From the NCBI GenBank assembly GCA_002694345.1, contig NZLV01000072.1:1-11790 (forward strand): DNA of 11,790 nt, written 5' to 3'. The position numbers and the translations under genes are program-made. Below are positions 1-6,747 of the stretch, piece by piece; positions within the stretch are counted from its first letter, which is position 1, and the number at the start of each line of letters is the position of its first letter. Below the pieces are notes generated by a model. The model made no database searches, had not been told where the DNA came from, and saw only the letters and a program-made list of their open reading frames with translations. Source of the stretch: Maricaulis sp. GTDB lineage: Bacteria > Pseudomonadota > Alphaproteobacteria > Caulobacterales > Maricaulaceae.

Positions 1-371
1 ACGAAAGTGTCAGCGCTTTCCACGGCAGTGATGTCGGAGATCTGCATCACGTCGAGCTTGGCCGCGATGCGGGGCAGGAAGTTCTTCCCCATCGTGGTCG
101 CAGCCGCGAGCAGGGCGTCATACTCATCCATCATCGGCGTGACGAGGGCATCCAGCGCTTCGGCGGTCGGCGAGGTGAAGGCGTCGCTCTCGGCGTGCAG
201 CACCTTGGAAACACCGTCCAGCTTGGCAGCGGCTTCCGCCACGGCACCGGCGTCCTTGCCGGCGACCAGGACATGGATGTCACCACCCAGGCCCTTGGCG
301 GCCGTCACAACGGCGCGGGTCGCGTCATTGAGCGTGGAATTGTCGTGTTCGGCATAAACGAGAACAGCCAT
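1..371 (-). CDS. etfA: Electron transfer flavoprotein alpha subunit (partial, N-terminal part)
   Basis: The alpha subunit of the FAD/AMP-containing electron transfer flavoprotein accepts electrons from acyl-CoA and related dehydrogenases and passes them to ETF:ubiquinone oxidoreductase. Only the first 123 codons are in the window; the gene runs off its left edge, so the FAD-binding C-terminal domain is not visible. The visible part begins MAVLVYAEHDN and contains the domain-I stretch GKNFLPRIAAKLDV, typical of EtfA. The start at 371 lies two bases beyond the etfB stop codon, with a GGGAG inside the end of etfB as a possible ribosome site, so the two subunits are co-transcribed. The family call is secure because of sequence and etfB linkage. 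Confidence 0.93.
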   Translation of the reverse strand, partial: MAVLVYAEHDNSTLNDATRAVVTAAKGLGGDIHVLVAGKDAGAVAEAAAKLDGVSKVLHAESDAFTSPTAEALDALVTPMMDEYDALLAAATTMGKNFLPRIAAKLDVMQISDITAVESADTF

Positions 372-373
372 GA

Positions 374-1123
374 TCAGATCACTCCCGCTTCATTCTTCAG
401 CTTGTCGACGAGTTCGGCGACGCTTTCGACTTTCACACCCGCTTCGCGCTTGGCCGGCTCGGCGACCTTCAGCACTTGCAGGCGATTGGCGATGTCGACG
501 CCGTAATCGGCCGGGGCCTTGGTGTCGATCGGCTTGCGCTTGGCCTTCATGATGTTCGGCAGCGACGCATAGCGCGGCTCGTTCAGGCGCAGGTCCGTGG
601 TGATGATGGCCGGCATTTGCAGCGCAATCGTCTGCAGGCCGCCATCGATCTCGCGGGTCACCGTGGCTTTGCCGTCGGCGATTTCCACCTTGGAGGCGAA
701 GGTGCCTTGCGGCCAGTCCAGCAGCGCAGCCAGCATCTGGCCGGTCTGGTTGGCGTCGTCATCGATGGCCTGCTTGCCCAGCAGGACGAGTTCCGGGCCT
801 TCTTCCTCGACCACAGCCTTGAGAAGCTTGGCCACGGCGAGCGGTTCCACCGTCTCGTCGGTCTGGATCAGGATGCCGCGGTCCGCGCCCATGGCGAGGG
901 CGGTGCGGATCGTTTCCTGGGCCTGGGCAGGGCCGATCGAGACCGCAACGATCTCGCTGGCCACGCCTTTTTCCTTCAGGCGGATGGCTTCCTCGACCGC
1001 GATCTCGCAGAAGGGGTTCATGGACATTTTCACGTTCGCGAGGTCGACGCCCGTTTGATCGGGCTTCACGCGGACCTTCACGTTGTAATCGACGACCCGT
1101 TTGACGGGGACGAGAATCTTCAT
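374..1123 (-). CDS. etfB: Electron transfer flavoprotein beta subunit
   Basis: The beta subunit (249 aa, the usual family length) of the cytoplasmic ETF heterodimer binds AMP and contacts partner dehydrogenases. It starts MKILVPVKRVVDYNVKVRV. Residues around 160-180 contain VTREIDGGLQTIALQMPAI, which fits the ETF beta signature, and an ADP-binding-type segment LLGKQAIDDDANQTGQM precedes it. The start at 1123 has GGAG seven bases upstream and matches the family N-terminus. An in-frame upward extension to 1267 exists but adds 48 residues unlike ETF and is not used. The gene is followed immediately by etfA. It lies alone after a 394-bp gap, so its promoter is probably in that gap. In many alphaproteobacteria an ATR gene precedes etfB; here the ATR is about 3.7 kb upstream. 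Confidence 0.97.
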   Translation of the reverse strand: MKILVPVKRVVDYNVKVRVKPDQTGVDLANVKMSMNPFCEIAVEEAIRLKEKGVASEIVAVSIGPAQAQETIRTALAMGADRGILIQTDETVEPLAVAKLLKAVVEEEGPELVLLGKQAIDDDANQTGQMLAALLDWPQGTFASKVEIADGKATVTREIDGGLQTIALQMPAIITTDLRLNEPRYASLPNIMKAKRKPIDTKAPADYGVDIANRLQVLKVAEPAKREAGVKVESVAELVDKLKNEAGVI

Positions 1124-1204
1124 GCTTGGGCTCCGGTTGGCCGCGCGCTTGGATAGTTTGCGCACCGAGTGAAATACGGCGGGGAACCTGCCTTCGCCAG
1201 TGCG

Positions 1205-1231
1205 GTAAGTCAATGCATTGAACTGGCTTAC
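1205..1231. promoter_or_regulatory. Candidate operator palindrome upstream of etfB
   Basis: The perfect palindrome TCAATGCATTGA occupies 1210-1221, about 90 bp before the etfB start. It is flanked by a looser outer pair GTAAG (1205-1209) and CTTAC (1227-1231). Symmetry and position suggest a dimeric regulator site or promoter-proximal element for etfBA. The regulator cannot be named from the sequence. Confidence 0.3.
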
Positions 1232-1500
1232 GTTCGCGTCAATTCGCAGTTGCGGTATCGTCTGCATGGGACGGGGTTTGGTCAGGGCCTCCGCCTCCGC
1301 AGGCCCTATTCACAACGCTATTCGATTCGATAGGGTCCGGCGTCCGACTGTGTTTAGAGCATCGGGTATGTCGGGTTTCAGGCGAATTTTGCTGCGGCGC
1401 GTGGTCGCGGCCGGGATCAGTCGAGCCCCCGGAAGGCCGATCCGGTGCGGAAGCCATTCTGTCAGTTCGGCGCACAGCAGTCGCAAGCTCAGAAGCTGGG

Positions 1501-1517
1501 AGCCCGGTGTTCGGGCT
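1501..1517 (-). terminator. Hairpin just after the HAAS-like gene (weak terminator candidate)
   Basis: AGCCCG (1501-1506) and CGGGCT (1512-1517) form a 6-bp stem with a 5-base loop, directly adjacent to the minus-strand stop codon at 1518-1520. There is no T tract after it, so it may stabilise the 3' end rather than terminate on its own. Confidence 0.3.
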
Positions 1518-2069
1518 TCAGCGCTTCATCCAGCGGGAGACCGGTCCTGTCGGCGCTAGCGTCAGGCGCCACAAACCGTATAGCGCGGCGCCAGTGGCCA
1601 GGATGATGAGCAGCATGGCTGGAATGAACCAGCCGCCCAGGACTTCCTCGGCATCCGGCTGGTTTTCATAGGACAGGGTTGGCACCGGATCTCCGGGGTA
1701 CAGGTAGAGGCCAACGCCGGCCGGGTTGAACAGCTCCATGACCACCATGTGCAGCAGGATCAGAAGCACCAGTCCGGTCGCTCCAATGATCATGATGGCC
1801 AAATAGTGCAGCCCGATCGCAAGGGGGGCGCGCCAGACAGGCGGAGGGGAGGGCAGTGCGCCGAACCGCGACAGTGCATCCCGCAACCGGTCTGCTTCCG
1901 TTTCCTGTGTGGAAATGGCGATCAGTTCCGCCATGTGGGCCATGGCCTCGGCCTGTGCATCCTCCCGTTCTGCACGGGGCAGATGGCGATTGGACCAGTC
2001 CAGCCGTCTCAGGAAATCGGACCAGAGATGACGGGCCTCGGGCGTGCTAAATTCTAGGGTCACATCCAT
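1518..2069 (-). CDS. HAAS/DUF1700-like two-helix membrane protein paired with PadR
   Basis: A 183-aa predicted inner-membrane protein. Residues 1-75 are charged, helical and soluble (rich in E, R and A, for example HLPRAEREDAQAEAMAHMAE). Two hydrophobic segments follow, at about 84-112 and 145-168, separated by a proline- and glycine-rich loop (LYLYPGDPVP) probably exposed outside the membrane. This layout, a soluble helical N-terminus followed by membrane helices and encoded directly after a PadR gene, is that of HAAS/DUF1700 proteins; the family label is by layout and context, not by a decisive motif. Its ATG overlaps the PadR stop by one base (TGATG at 2071-2067), so translation is coupled. 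A likely role is to sense or signal envelope state together with PadR. The true ligand or partner is unknown. Confidence 0.72.
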   Translation of the reverse strand: MDVTLEFSTPEARHLWSDFLRRLDWSNRHLPRAEREDAQAEAMAHMAELIAISTQETEADRLRDALSRFGALPSPPPVWRAPLAIGLHYLAIMIIGATGLVLLILLHMVVMELFNPAGVGLYLYPGDPVPTLSYENQPDAEEVLGGWFIPAMLLIILATGAALYGLWRLTLAPTGPVSRWMKR

Positions 2070-2431
2070 CAGTCGAACTCCTTTCCGGTTTGGGTCGACA
2101 GGACTTCATCCATCCGGCGCCAGATGGATCGCATGGCTTCGAGCGTGCGTTCGCCAAGATCGGTCACGGTGTAGTATTTGCGAGGTGGTCCCGTGTCCTC
2201 GGCCACCCATTCTGCCGTGACCAGCCCGTCTTTCTTCATTCGGGTGAGGACTGGATAGACGGTGCCTTCAGCGAGATTTTCGAAGCCCGGCGCCTGCTTC
2301 AGTGTCGCCACGATTTGATAGCCGTAAGCACGTCCGGCCTTCAGGCGGGCCAGCAGCAACATCTCGAAATAGCCTTTGCGTGCCTGCGAGCTCCAGCGCT
2401 CGAGAATCCCGTCCATTTCCGCGTCTGTCAT
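2069..2431 (-). CDS. PadR family transcriptional regulator
   Basis: A 120-aa winged-helix DNA-binding protein, expected to act as a dimeric repressor. Family marks are the N-terminal helix RKGYFEMLLLARLKAGRAYG (residues 19-38), the recognition-helix and wing region EGTVYPVLTRMKKDGLV (55-71) and the wing PPRKYYTVTDLG (82-93). The ATG at 2431 was chosen because it gives the usual PadR length. A longer frame reaches a TTG at 2506, but that would place coding sequence over the promoter and operator of the divergent gene. The ribosome site before 2431 is weak (GGCGGG). The gene is co-transcribed with the membrane gene that follows it and is divergent from the serine hydrolase at 2546. PadR regulators with such partners usually repress their own operon and a neighbour; that role here is inferred. 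Confidence 0.92.
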   Translation of the reverse strand: MTDAEMDGILERWSSQARKGYFEMLLLARLKAGRAYGYQIVATLKQAPGFENLAEGTVYPVLTRMKKDGLVTAEWVAEDTGPPRKYYTVTDLGERTLEAMRSIWRRMDEVLSTQTGKEFD

Positions 2432-2475
2432 GCGTTGCCCGCCAGGCCCGTGATGAGTCTGTCTCTGTGTATGAC

Positions 2476-2504
2476 TTGTCCATAGGTATCGCAAGGTATA
2501 TAGC
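2476..2504 (+). promoter_or_regulatory. Predicted sigma-70-type promoter of the divergent serine hydrolase
   Basis: TTGTCC (2476-2481) and TATAGC (2499-2504) are separated by exactly 17 bases, 42 bp before the ATG at 2546. The stretch is noticeably AT-richer than the surrounding genes. A weaker minus-strand promoter for padR could use the same DNA (TTGCTA with TATGGA, 16-base spacing). Confidence 0.5.
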
Positions 2505-2509
2505 AATAC
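2486..2509. promoter_or_regulatory. Candidate PadR operator
   Basis: GTATCGC (2486-2492) and GCAATAC (2503-2509) form an inverted repeat with one mismatch across a 10-base spacer that contains TATATA. It covers the spacer and -10 of the predicted plus-strand promoter and lies 55 bp upstream of padR. PadR dimers bind spaced inverted repeats of this general type, so autoregulation together with control of the divergent gene is the likely reading. Confidence 0.5.
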
Positions 2510-2545
2510 TAAGTAGTCGGCATAGCTTATGCTCTAGAGGCGAGG

Positions 2546-4054
2546 ATGAAGCCCATGATGTCCCCTTTGATAATGCTGCGCGTTGCGTGTCTGGTCGTTT
2601 TGCTGGCCAGTGCTGCCTTTACCGGAATGGGCCTGCGCCAGGTGCATGGCTTGGCTCCGGACATGGATGACGCGGAAATCGCGGCTCGTCTGGACGCTGT
2701 CCTGGCGCAATCGATGGAGCGTTATTCGATCGCCGGCGTGGCGGCGGGCGCGATCCGGGATGGACAGGTGATCTGGCGGGCGCGTGAGGGTCGTTCCAGT
2801 GCAGCAGGCGCGCCGGTCACCGATGCTACGGCCTTCAACCTCGGCTCCATCTCCAAACCCCTGACGGTATGGACCGTGCTCCGTCTGGCACAGACGGGTC
2901 TCATCGATCTGGATGCGCCGCTGTCGGACTATGATCTTCCGTATCAGCTCGAATATGCGAACCATGATCCGGCCGAGGTCACGGTCCGGCGATTGCTCCG
3001 GCATACCGCGGGGACCAATCAGCCAGGCTATGGCGAGTATGGTGCGCACGAGGTCCAGCCCGTTGACGTCCTGGAGCTGAGCGAAGACTTTGCCCCGGTC
3101 CGGGTGATCTATCCGCCGGGTGAGGTGCGCCGTTATTCCGGCGGCGGTTATGTCTTGCTGCAAATGCTTGTGGAAAGCGCCACGGGACAGGATTTCGACA
3201 GTGTAACCCGTCAGGCGGTGCTGGATCCGTTGGGCATGGCGACGGCCGGCTTTGATCCGGTCCGGGTGCCTACGGTCTCGCAGGCCTTCAACTACTACCG
3301 CCAGCCAATCCAGGGGCTTCGGGATGTCGCCCTGAGCGCTGCTGGTGGTTATGCGTCGGCCGGGGATATCGAGCGCTTTCTCCTGGCGCATCTGGACGGT
3401 GGGGGCGTGCTGGAGCCGGATGTCCTTGCTCAAGCGTTCGCGCCGACAGAACCTCATCCCGGCTTCGCCATGAGCTATACAAGGTGGGAGACGCCGCGTG
3501 GTCTTCTTCTGGGCCATGGCGGTAATAACTCCACCTGGCATGGACAGATATATGTGCGGCCGCAAACGGGTGACGGGTTCTATTTTCTCACGAATGCCAC
3601 GTCGGGAGCCCAGCTTGATATCGACCTGAGTTGCGCCTGGCTTGGCGGGATGTCCAGCGCCACCGGAACGGCGGTCTGTGCGGATGCATTGTCGCTTACT
3701 CACAAACTCTCCTGGTTCAGTTGGGGGGTCGGAATGGTGGCGCTATTTTGGCTTTACTGGTTGGCTGTTGGATATTTGAACGGACGCCGGCACTTTGCCC
3801 TCCGTCCGTCCGGACGCGGTCCCATCCGACTCACCGGGCGCCTGGCCCTGGCATTGGTCATGGCCGGCCTTACGGTCTTCCTTGTCTGGGTGTTCTGGAC
3901 CAACTCCGTCATCTGGCGCACGCAAACCATCCTCATCGATGAACTGCCCTTCGACGAGCTGGAAGGCTTGTCGCTGATGATGACATCACTGTTTGCGATC
4001 TTGACCCTGTGTCTCTGGTCCAGTCCCGGCCGGTTGGCCGACCGGCGATCCTGA
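2546..4054 (+). CDS. Serine hydrolase, beta-lactamase/class C fold, with C-terminal membrane domain
   Basis: A 502-aa member of the serine beta-lactamase-like superfamily (class C beta-lactamases, DD-peptidases, esterases). Residues 9-27 form a signal peptide or membrane anchor. The catalytic SxxK is SISK at 101-104. The second motif, normally YxN, reads Y197-S-G199, so the usual Asn is replaced by Gly. The third motif (KTG equivalent) is H324-G-G326, common in esterase-like members. The hydrolase domain ends near 380 and is followed by hydrophobic segments at about 389-410, 433-453 and 472-490, so the enzyme is probably held in the inner membrane with its active site in the periplasm. Cys363 and Cys378 could form a disulfide. 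The ATG at 2546 is preceded by GAGGCGAGG; in-frame ATGs at 2555 and 2558 are alternatives. It is divergent from padR and probably repressed by it. The substrate (peptidoglycan peptide, ester or lactam) is not predictable. Confidence 0.88.
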   Translation: MKPMMSPLIMLRVACLVVLLASAAFTGMGLRQVHGLAPDMDDAEIAARLDAVLAQSMERYSIAGVAAGAIRDGQVIWRAREGRSSAAGAPVTDATAFNLGSISKPLTVWTVLRLAQTGLIDLDAPLSDYDLPYQLEYANHDPAEVTVRRLLRHTAGTNQPGYGEYGAHEVQPVDVLELSEDFAPVRVIYPPGEVRRYSGGGYVLLQMLVESATGQDFDSVTRQAVLDPLGMATAGFDPVRVPTVSQAFNYYRQPIQGLRDVALSAAGGYASAGDIERFLLAHLDGGGVLEPDVLAQAFAPTEPHPGFAMSYTRWETPRGLLLGHGGNNSTWHGQIYVRPQTGDGFYFLTNATSGAQLDIDLSCAWLGGMSSATGTAVCADALSLTHKLSWFSWGVGMVALFWLYWLAVGYLNGRRHFALRPSGRGPIRLTGRLALALVMAGLTVFLVWVFWTNSVIWRTQTILIDELPFDELEGLSLMMTSLFAILTLCLWSSPGRLADRRS

Positions 4055-4067
4055 GAGTCATCCAGAC

Positions 4068-4096
4068 AAAAAAGGGCGTGCCCGGCAGGCACGCCC
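4068..4096 (-). terminator. Intrinsic terminator of the YceI gene
   Basis: GGGCGTGCC (4074-4082) and GGCACGCCC (4088-4096) make a perfect 9-bp stem with a 5-base loop. On the minus strand the stem is followed by TTTTTT (4073-4068), 29 bases after the yceI stop: a textbook Rho-independent terminator. The hairpin also lies 20 bp after the plus-strand serine hydrolase stop, but that side lacks a T run. Confidence 0.9.
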
Positions 4097-4124
4097 CTTC
4101 GTGTGGTTCTTCGGGCCGACAGGT

Positions 4125-4712
4125 CTATTCGGCAGACGCCACGAGTTCGGTCGAGATGAAAAGCTCGATCTCGTCGGACACGTAGGGAACCGCAAAGCCC
4201 ATATCCCATTCCGAGCGCAGCAGGCTGCCCGTTGCGGTGAAGCCCAGCTTGGTCGCGCCGTCATTGGTGGCGCCGACCTGGTTCAGGGTGACGTTCAGGC
4301 TGACCGGGGCGGTGACGCCATTCATGGTCAGGTCGCCGGTCATCACACCGGTTTCACCGTCTTCGGTCTCAAAGCCGGTGGCGACGAAGTGAGCCGTCGG
4401 ATTGGTCGCCGTGCCGAAGAAGTCATCGGAATTCAGGTGGCCGATGAAACGGTCCTGGTTGGCGCCGACCCAAAAGCCGTCGATCAGGTTGAACGTGATG
4501 TCGACCGTCGAGGCGGACGGGTTTTCCAGGTCCAGTTCCAGCGTGCCGTCATAGTCGGTGAACTGGAGCTTCTGGGTGGAATAGCCCTGGTGAAGCCAGC
4601 TGGCTTCGATGATCGTGTGGGTCTTGTCGAAATCATAGGCGACCGGCTCGGCCTGCACGGCAGTGGCGCCGAACAGGGTGAGGGCGGTGGTCGCGATCAG
4701 AAGGCGGGTCAT
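4125..4712 (-). CDS. YceI family periplasmic protein
   Basis: A 195-aa secreted member of the YceI family, lipocalin-like beta-barrels that bind isoprenoid or other amphipathic ligands in the periplasm. Residues 1-21 are a Sec signal peptide with cleavage expected after AVQA. The mature part opens with YDFDKTHTIIEASWLHQGYS, the classic YceI start, and continues with GTLELDLENPSASTVDITFN, HLNSDDFFGTATNPTAHF and GDLTMNGVTAPVSLNVTLN, all family marks. The length is normal. The ATG at 4712 was chosen for the signal peptide and a GGAG seven bases upstream; an open frame continues upward to 4865 but overlaps the ATR gene. It sits 110 bp downstream of the ATR gene on the same strand and ends at a strong terminator. 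The ligand and any link to cobalamin are unknown. Confidence 0.94.
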   Translation of the reverse strand: MTRLLIATTALTLFGATAVQAEPVAYDFDKTHTIIEASWLHQGYSTQKLQFTDYDGTLELDLENPSASTVDITFNLIDGFWVGANQDRFIGHLNSDDFFGTATNPTAHFVATGFETEDGETGVMTGDLTMNGVTAPVSLNVTLNQVGATNDGATKLGFTATGSLLRSEWDMGFAVPYVSDEIELFISTELVASAE

Positions 4713-4821
4713 GCGGATCTCCGTATGAAGTGAATGTGCCGCTACACTTAGGGCAATCGGCGCGGAAATCGACGGGGTCCGGATCACTTTTATGTTTCCT
4801 GGAGGGAAACAATCCTGGTGA

Positions 4822-5397
4822 TCAGCGGTCTTTCCCCGGTACCCAGAGCACATCGCCGCCGGCATCTTTGTTTGCGGTGCGGGCCATCACGAAGAGCAGG
4901 TCAGACAGGCGATTGGCATATTTCAGGGCATTCGGATTGAGCCGGACACCGGTATTCGCAAGGGCCGAGATGCGGCGCTCGGCGCGGCGGCAGACCGTGC
5001 GGGCGACATGCAGACGCGCCGCGGCTTCCGTACCGGCCGGCAGGATGAAGGAATCCAGGGGCTTCAGATCGGCATTGAGCTGGTCGATCACGCCCTCCAG
5101 GAAATCGACCTGGGTCTGGGTGATGCGGAGCGGTTCCCACTCCCGCGGCGCGTCGCTCTCCGGCACGCACAGATCGGCGCCCAGATCGAACAGGTCATTC
5201 TGGATGCGCGCCAGCTCGGCATCGAGCGCATGTCCCGGCCCCAGCGCCGCGCGGGCCAGGCCGATGGAGGAATTGGTCTCGTCGACATCCCCATAGGCAT
5301 CCACCCGCAGATCATGTTTTACCGTCTGGGACATGTCGCCGAGCCGGGTTTGGCCCGCATCCCCTGTTCGCGTGTAGATTTTGGTCAGTTTCACCAT
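4822..5397 (-). CDS. pduO: ATP:cob(I)alamin adenosyltransferase, PduO type
   Basis: Transfers the adenosyl group of ATP to cob(I)alamin to make coenzyme B12, needed by methylmalonyl-CoA mutase and similar enzymes; cytoplasmic trimer. The 191-aa sequence has the N-terminal ATP-binding motif YTRTGDAGQTRLGD (8-21), VDAYGDVDETNSSIG (32-46) and the family signature SFILPAGTEAAARLHVART (from about 116) followed by CRRAER. The C-terminus KYANRLSDLLFVMARTAN is also typical. The start at 5397 gives the standard N-terminus MVKLTKIYTRTGD; the ribosome site is weak (AGGCG). It is divergent from the serine hydrolase at 5441 with only 43 bp between starts. Alphaproteobacterial annotations often call this gene cobO. 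Its expected neighbours (HIG1 before, etfB after) are present on the same strand but displaced. Confidence 0.95.
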   Translation of the reverse strand: MVKLTKIYTRTGDAGQTRLGDMSQTVKHDLRVDAYGDVDETNSSIGLARAALGPGHALDAELARIQNDLFDLGADLCVPESDAPREWEPLRITQTQVDFLEGVIDQLNADLKPLDSFILPAGTEAAARLHVARTVCRRAERRISALANTGVRLNPNALKYANRLSDLLFVMARTANKDAGGDVLWVPGKDR

Positions 5398-5440
5398 GTC
5401 GCCTGTGTAGCCGCAGGCTGCGCGGTGGGGAAGGGGAGCG

Positions 5441-6538
5441 ATGATGTGGCGTGAGACTCTTGTGGCGATCCAGGCGCTGGTCCTGTTGGCCCAACCGGCC
5501 GCGCTGGCCCAGACCCCGCTTCAGGCCCTGGCGGACAATTTGCTGGCCGAGAGCGGTTCGCCCGGCGCTGTGGTCATGCGGGGTGATGCCGACGGTGTGG
5601 AGATTGCCACGGCCGGCGTCCGGGCGCTCGGCGAGGATGCTGCCATCGGCTCCGGAGATTTGTGGCATCAGGGCTCCAACACGAAATCCATGACGGCCAC
5701 GCTGGTCGCGCGCCTGGTCGAACAGGGTGTGGTGAGCTGGGACGACACGGTGGCCGATCATCTGGGCGATGTGATCGACACGATCAGTCCGGCCTATCAT
5801 GAGGCCAGCTTCCTTCATCTGCTCAGCCACAGGTCAGGCCTGCCGGCCAATATCGGTCTGGTTTCCACCCTGCGTTTCGCCACGTCCGACAATGAAGACA
5901 TGCCGGCGCAACGCCTTCGCTATGCGGCCGACATCCTGTCTCAGGACCCGGTGGGGCCGATGGAGGAAACCTATCACTACTCCAATGCCGGCTATGTGGT
6001 CGCGGGTGCCATGCTGGAGCAGGCGACCGGGATGAGCTGGGAAGAGCTGATGATCCGAGAGGTCTTCGAACCGCTCGGTCTCGACAGTGCCGGCTTCGGG
6101 GCGCCGGGGTCGTCCGGGGAGGTGGACCAGCCGCGGGGTCACAAGCGGGGGCTGTTCGGCGGCCTGAATGCGGTTGCGCCAGGACCCCGGGCGGACAATC
6201 CGCCGGTCATGGGACCGGGCGCGATCGTGCACATGTCAGCCGGTGACATGGCCATCTATCTGCAGGCCCACCTCGCCGGAGACCTCGGCGAGGATGAGCG
6301 TTTCCTGTCGCAGGAAAGCTGGCAGCGTCTGCACACGCCGCCGTTTGGTGGCCGCTATGCCCTGGGGTGGGGGGTAGGCGATGCGCGTCTTTACCATGCC
6401 GGCTCGAACACGATGTGGCTGGTCCAGATCGGTCTGGACCGGGAGACCGGCAGGGTCTTCATGGTCGGCGTGAACACTGCACCGGACGAAGCGGCGGAAA
6501 CGGCCTTGCGGGCCGCGACAGGCGCCGTTCTCGACTAG
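5441..6538 (+). CDS. Secreted serine hydrolase, beta-lactamase/class C fold
   Basis: A 365-aa beta-lactamase-like serine hydrolase with all three motifs intact: S79-N-T-K82 (SxxK), Y180-S-N182 (YxN) and H319-A-G321 (KTG equivalent). A Sec signal peptide covers residues 1-23, with cleavage expected after AALA. LLSHRSGLP (127-135) is the usual segment following the nucleophile domain. There are no later membrane helices, so it should be a soluble periplasmic or exported enzyme, unlike the membrane-anchored relative at 2546. Two tandem ATGs (5441, 5444) follow a GGGGAAGGGGAG ribosome site. It is divergent from the ATR gene; its stop codon overlaps that of the convergent HIG1 gene within a CTAG. 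The substrate is unknown; esterase, D-amino peptidase or peptidoglycan-related activity are possible. Confidence 0.93.
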   Translation: MMWRETLVAIQALVLLAQPAALAQTPLQALADNLLAESGSPGAVVMRGDADGVEIATAGVRALGEDAAIGSGDLWHQGSNTKSMTATLVARLVEQGVVSWDDTVADHLGDVIDTISPAYHEASFLHLLSHRSGLPANIGLVSTLRFATSDNEDMPAQRLRYAADILSQDPVGPMEETYHYSNAGYVVAGAMLEQATGMSWEELMIREVFEPLGLDSAGFGAPGSSGEVDQPRGHKRGLFGGLNAVAPGPRADNPPVMGPGAIVHMSAGDMAIYLQAHLAGDLGEDERFLSQESWQRLHTPPFGGRYALGWGVGDARLYHAGSNTMWLVQIGLDRETGRVFMVGVNTAPDEAAETALRAATGAVLD

Positions 6539-6747
6539 CTGCCGAAATTCTGGCGGACCAGCAGGATCACCATGATCAGCAGAACGGCGACGAATTGCGT
6601 GACCACGCGCAAGCGCATCAGCTTGTTCGAGCGCGAGCGGGCTTTTTCATCGCCGCGATACAGATTGACGATGCCGGTGACCAGAATGATCACGACGGCC
6701 AGCATGGCGATGTAGAGGAAGCCTGTGAGAGCGTTGTCGAGATTCAT
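6535..6747 (-). CDS. HIG1-domain twin transmembrane protein
   Basis: A 70-aa inner-membrane protein with two helices, at about 9-29 and 49-65, and a short basic loop RGDEKARSRSNKLMRLRVVTQ between them. The loop fits the HIG1 signature (I/Q)x3(R/H)xRx3Q at N41-R45-R47-Q51, with Asn in place of the first residue. HIG1 proteins in mitochondria and alphaproteobacteria associate with respiratory complexes, especially cytochrome oxidase and bc1 supercomplexes. The start at 6747 overlaps the Rieske gene stop (TGATG) with GGAGAAG before it, so translation is coupled. Its stop overlaps the convergent serine hydrolase stop. From memory, alphaproteobacteria usually carry this gene just before the ATR gene; here a 1.1-kb opposite-strand gene separates them. 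Confidence 0.85.
   Translation of the reverse strand: MNLDNALTGFLYIAMLAVVIILVTGIVNLYRGDEKARSRSNKLMRLRVVTQFVAVLLIMVILLVRQNFGS

Larger units (their letters stand above)
1124..1517. other. Intergenic region upstream of etfB (no gene seen)
   Basis: This 394-bp stretch lies between etfB and the HAAS-like membrane gene, both read on the minus strand. No convincing gene is present; the open frames inside it resemble no family. It holds a perfect 12-bp palindrome at 1210-1221, an inverted repeat GGGCCT (1285-1290)/AGGCCC (1301-1306), a partly overlapping and thus mutually exclusive pair CCCTAT (1304-1309)/ATAGGG (1330-1335), and a hairpin at 1501-1517. The etfBA promoter is expected here. TTGACG and TTGACT hexamers occur on the minus strand around 1215-1240, but no clear -10 partner can be picked. 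Confidence 0.6.

Noticed and set aside
1124..1267. 48-residue N-terminal extension of EtfB
   Set aside because: The family N-terminus MKILVPVKRV begins exactly at 1123 with a good GGAG; the extension has no ETF likeness.
2432..2506. N-terminal extension of PadR from a TTG
   Set aside because: It would code across the divergent promoter and inverted repeat, and PadR proteins normally begin near the ATG at 2431.
2534..3703. 389-aa minus-strand open frame opposite the serine hydrolase
   Set aside because: It is the antisense shadow of a gene with clear SxxK and HGG motifs, has no family content, and covers no conserved start.
4794..4810. Hairpin GTTTCC/GGAAAC after the ATR gene as a terminator
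   Set aside because: The stem is only 6 bp and no T tract follows on the minus strand; read-through into the YceI gene is more likely.
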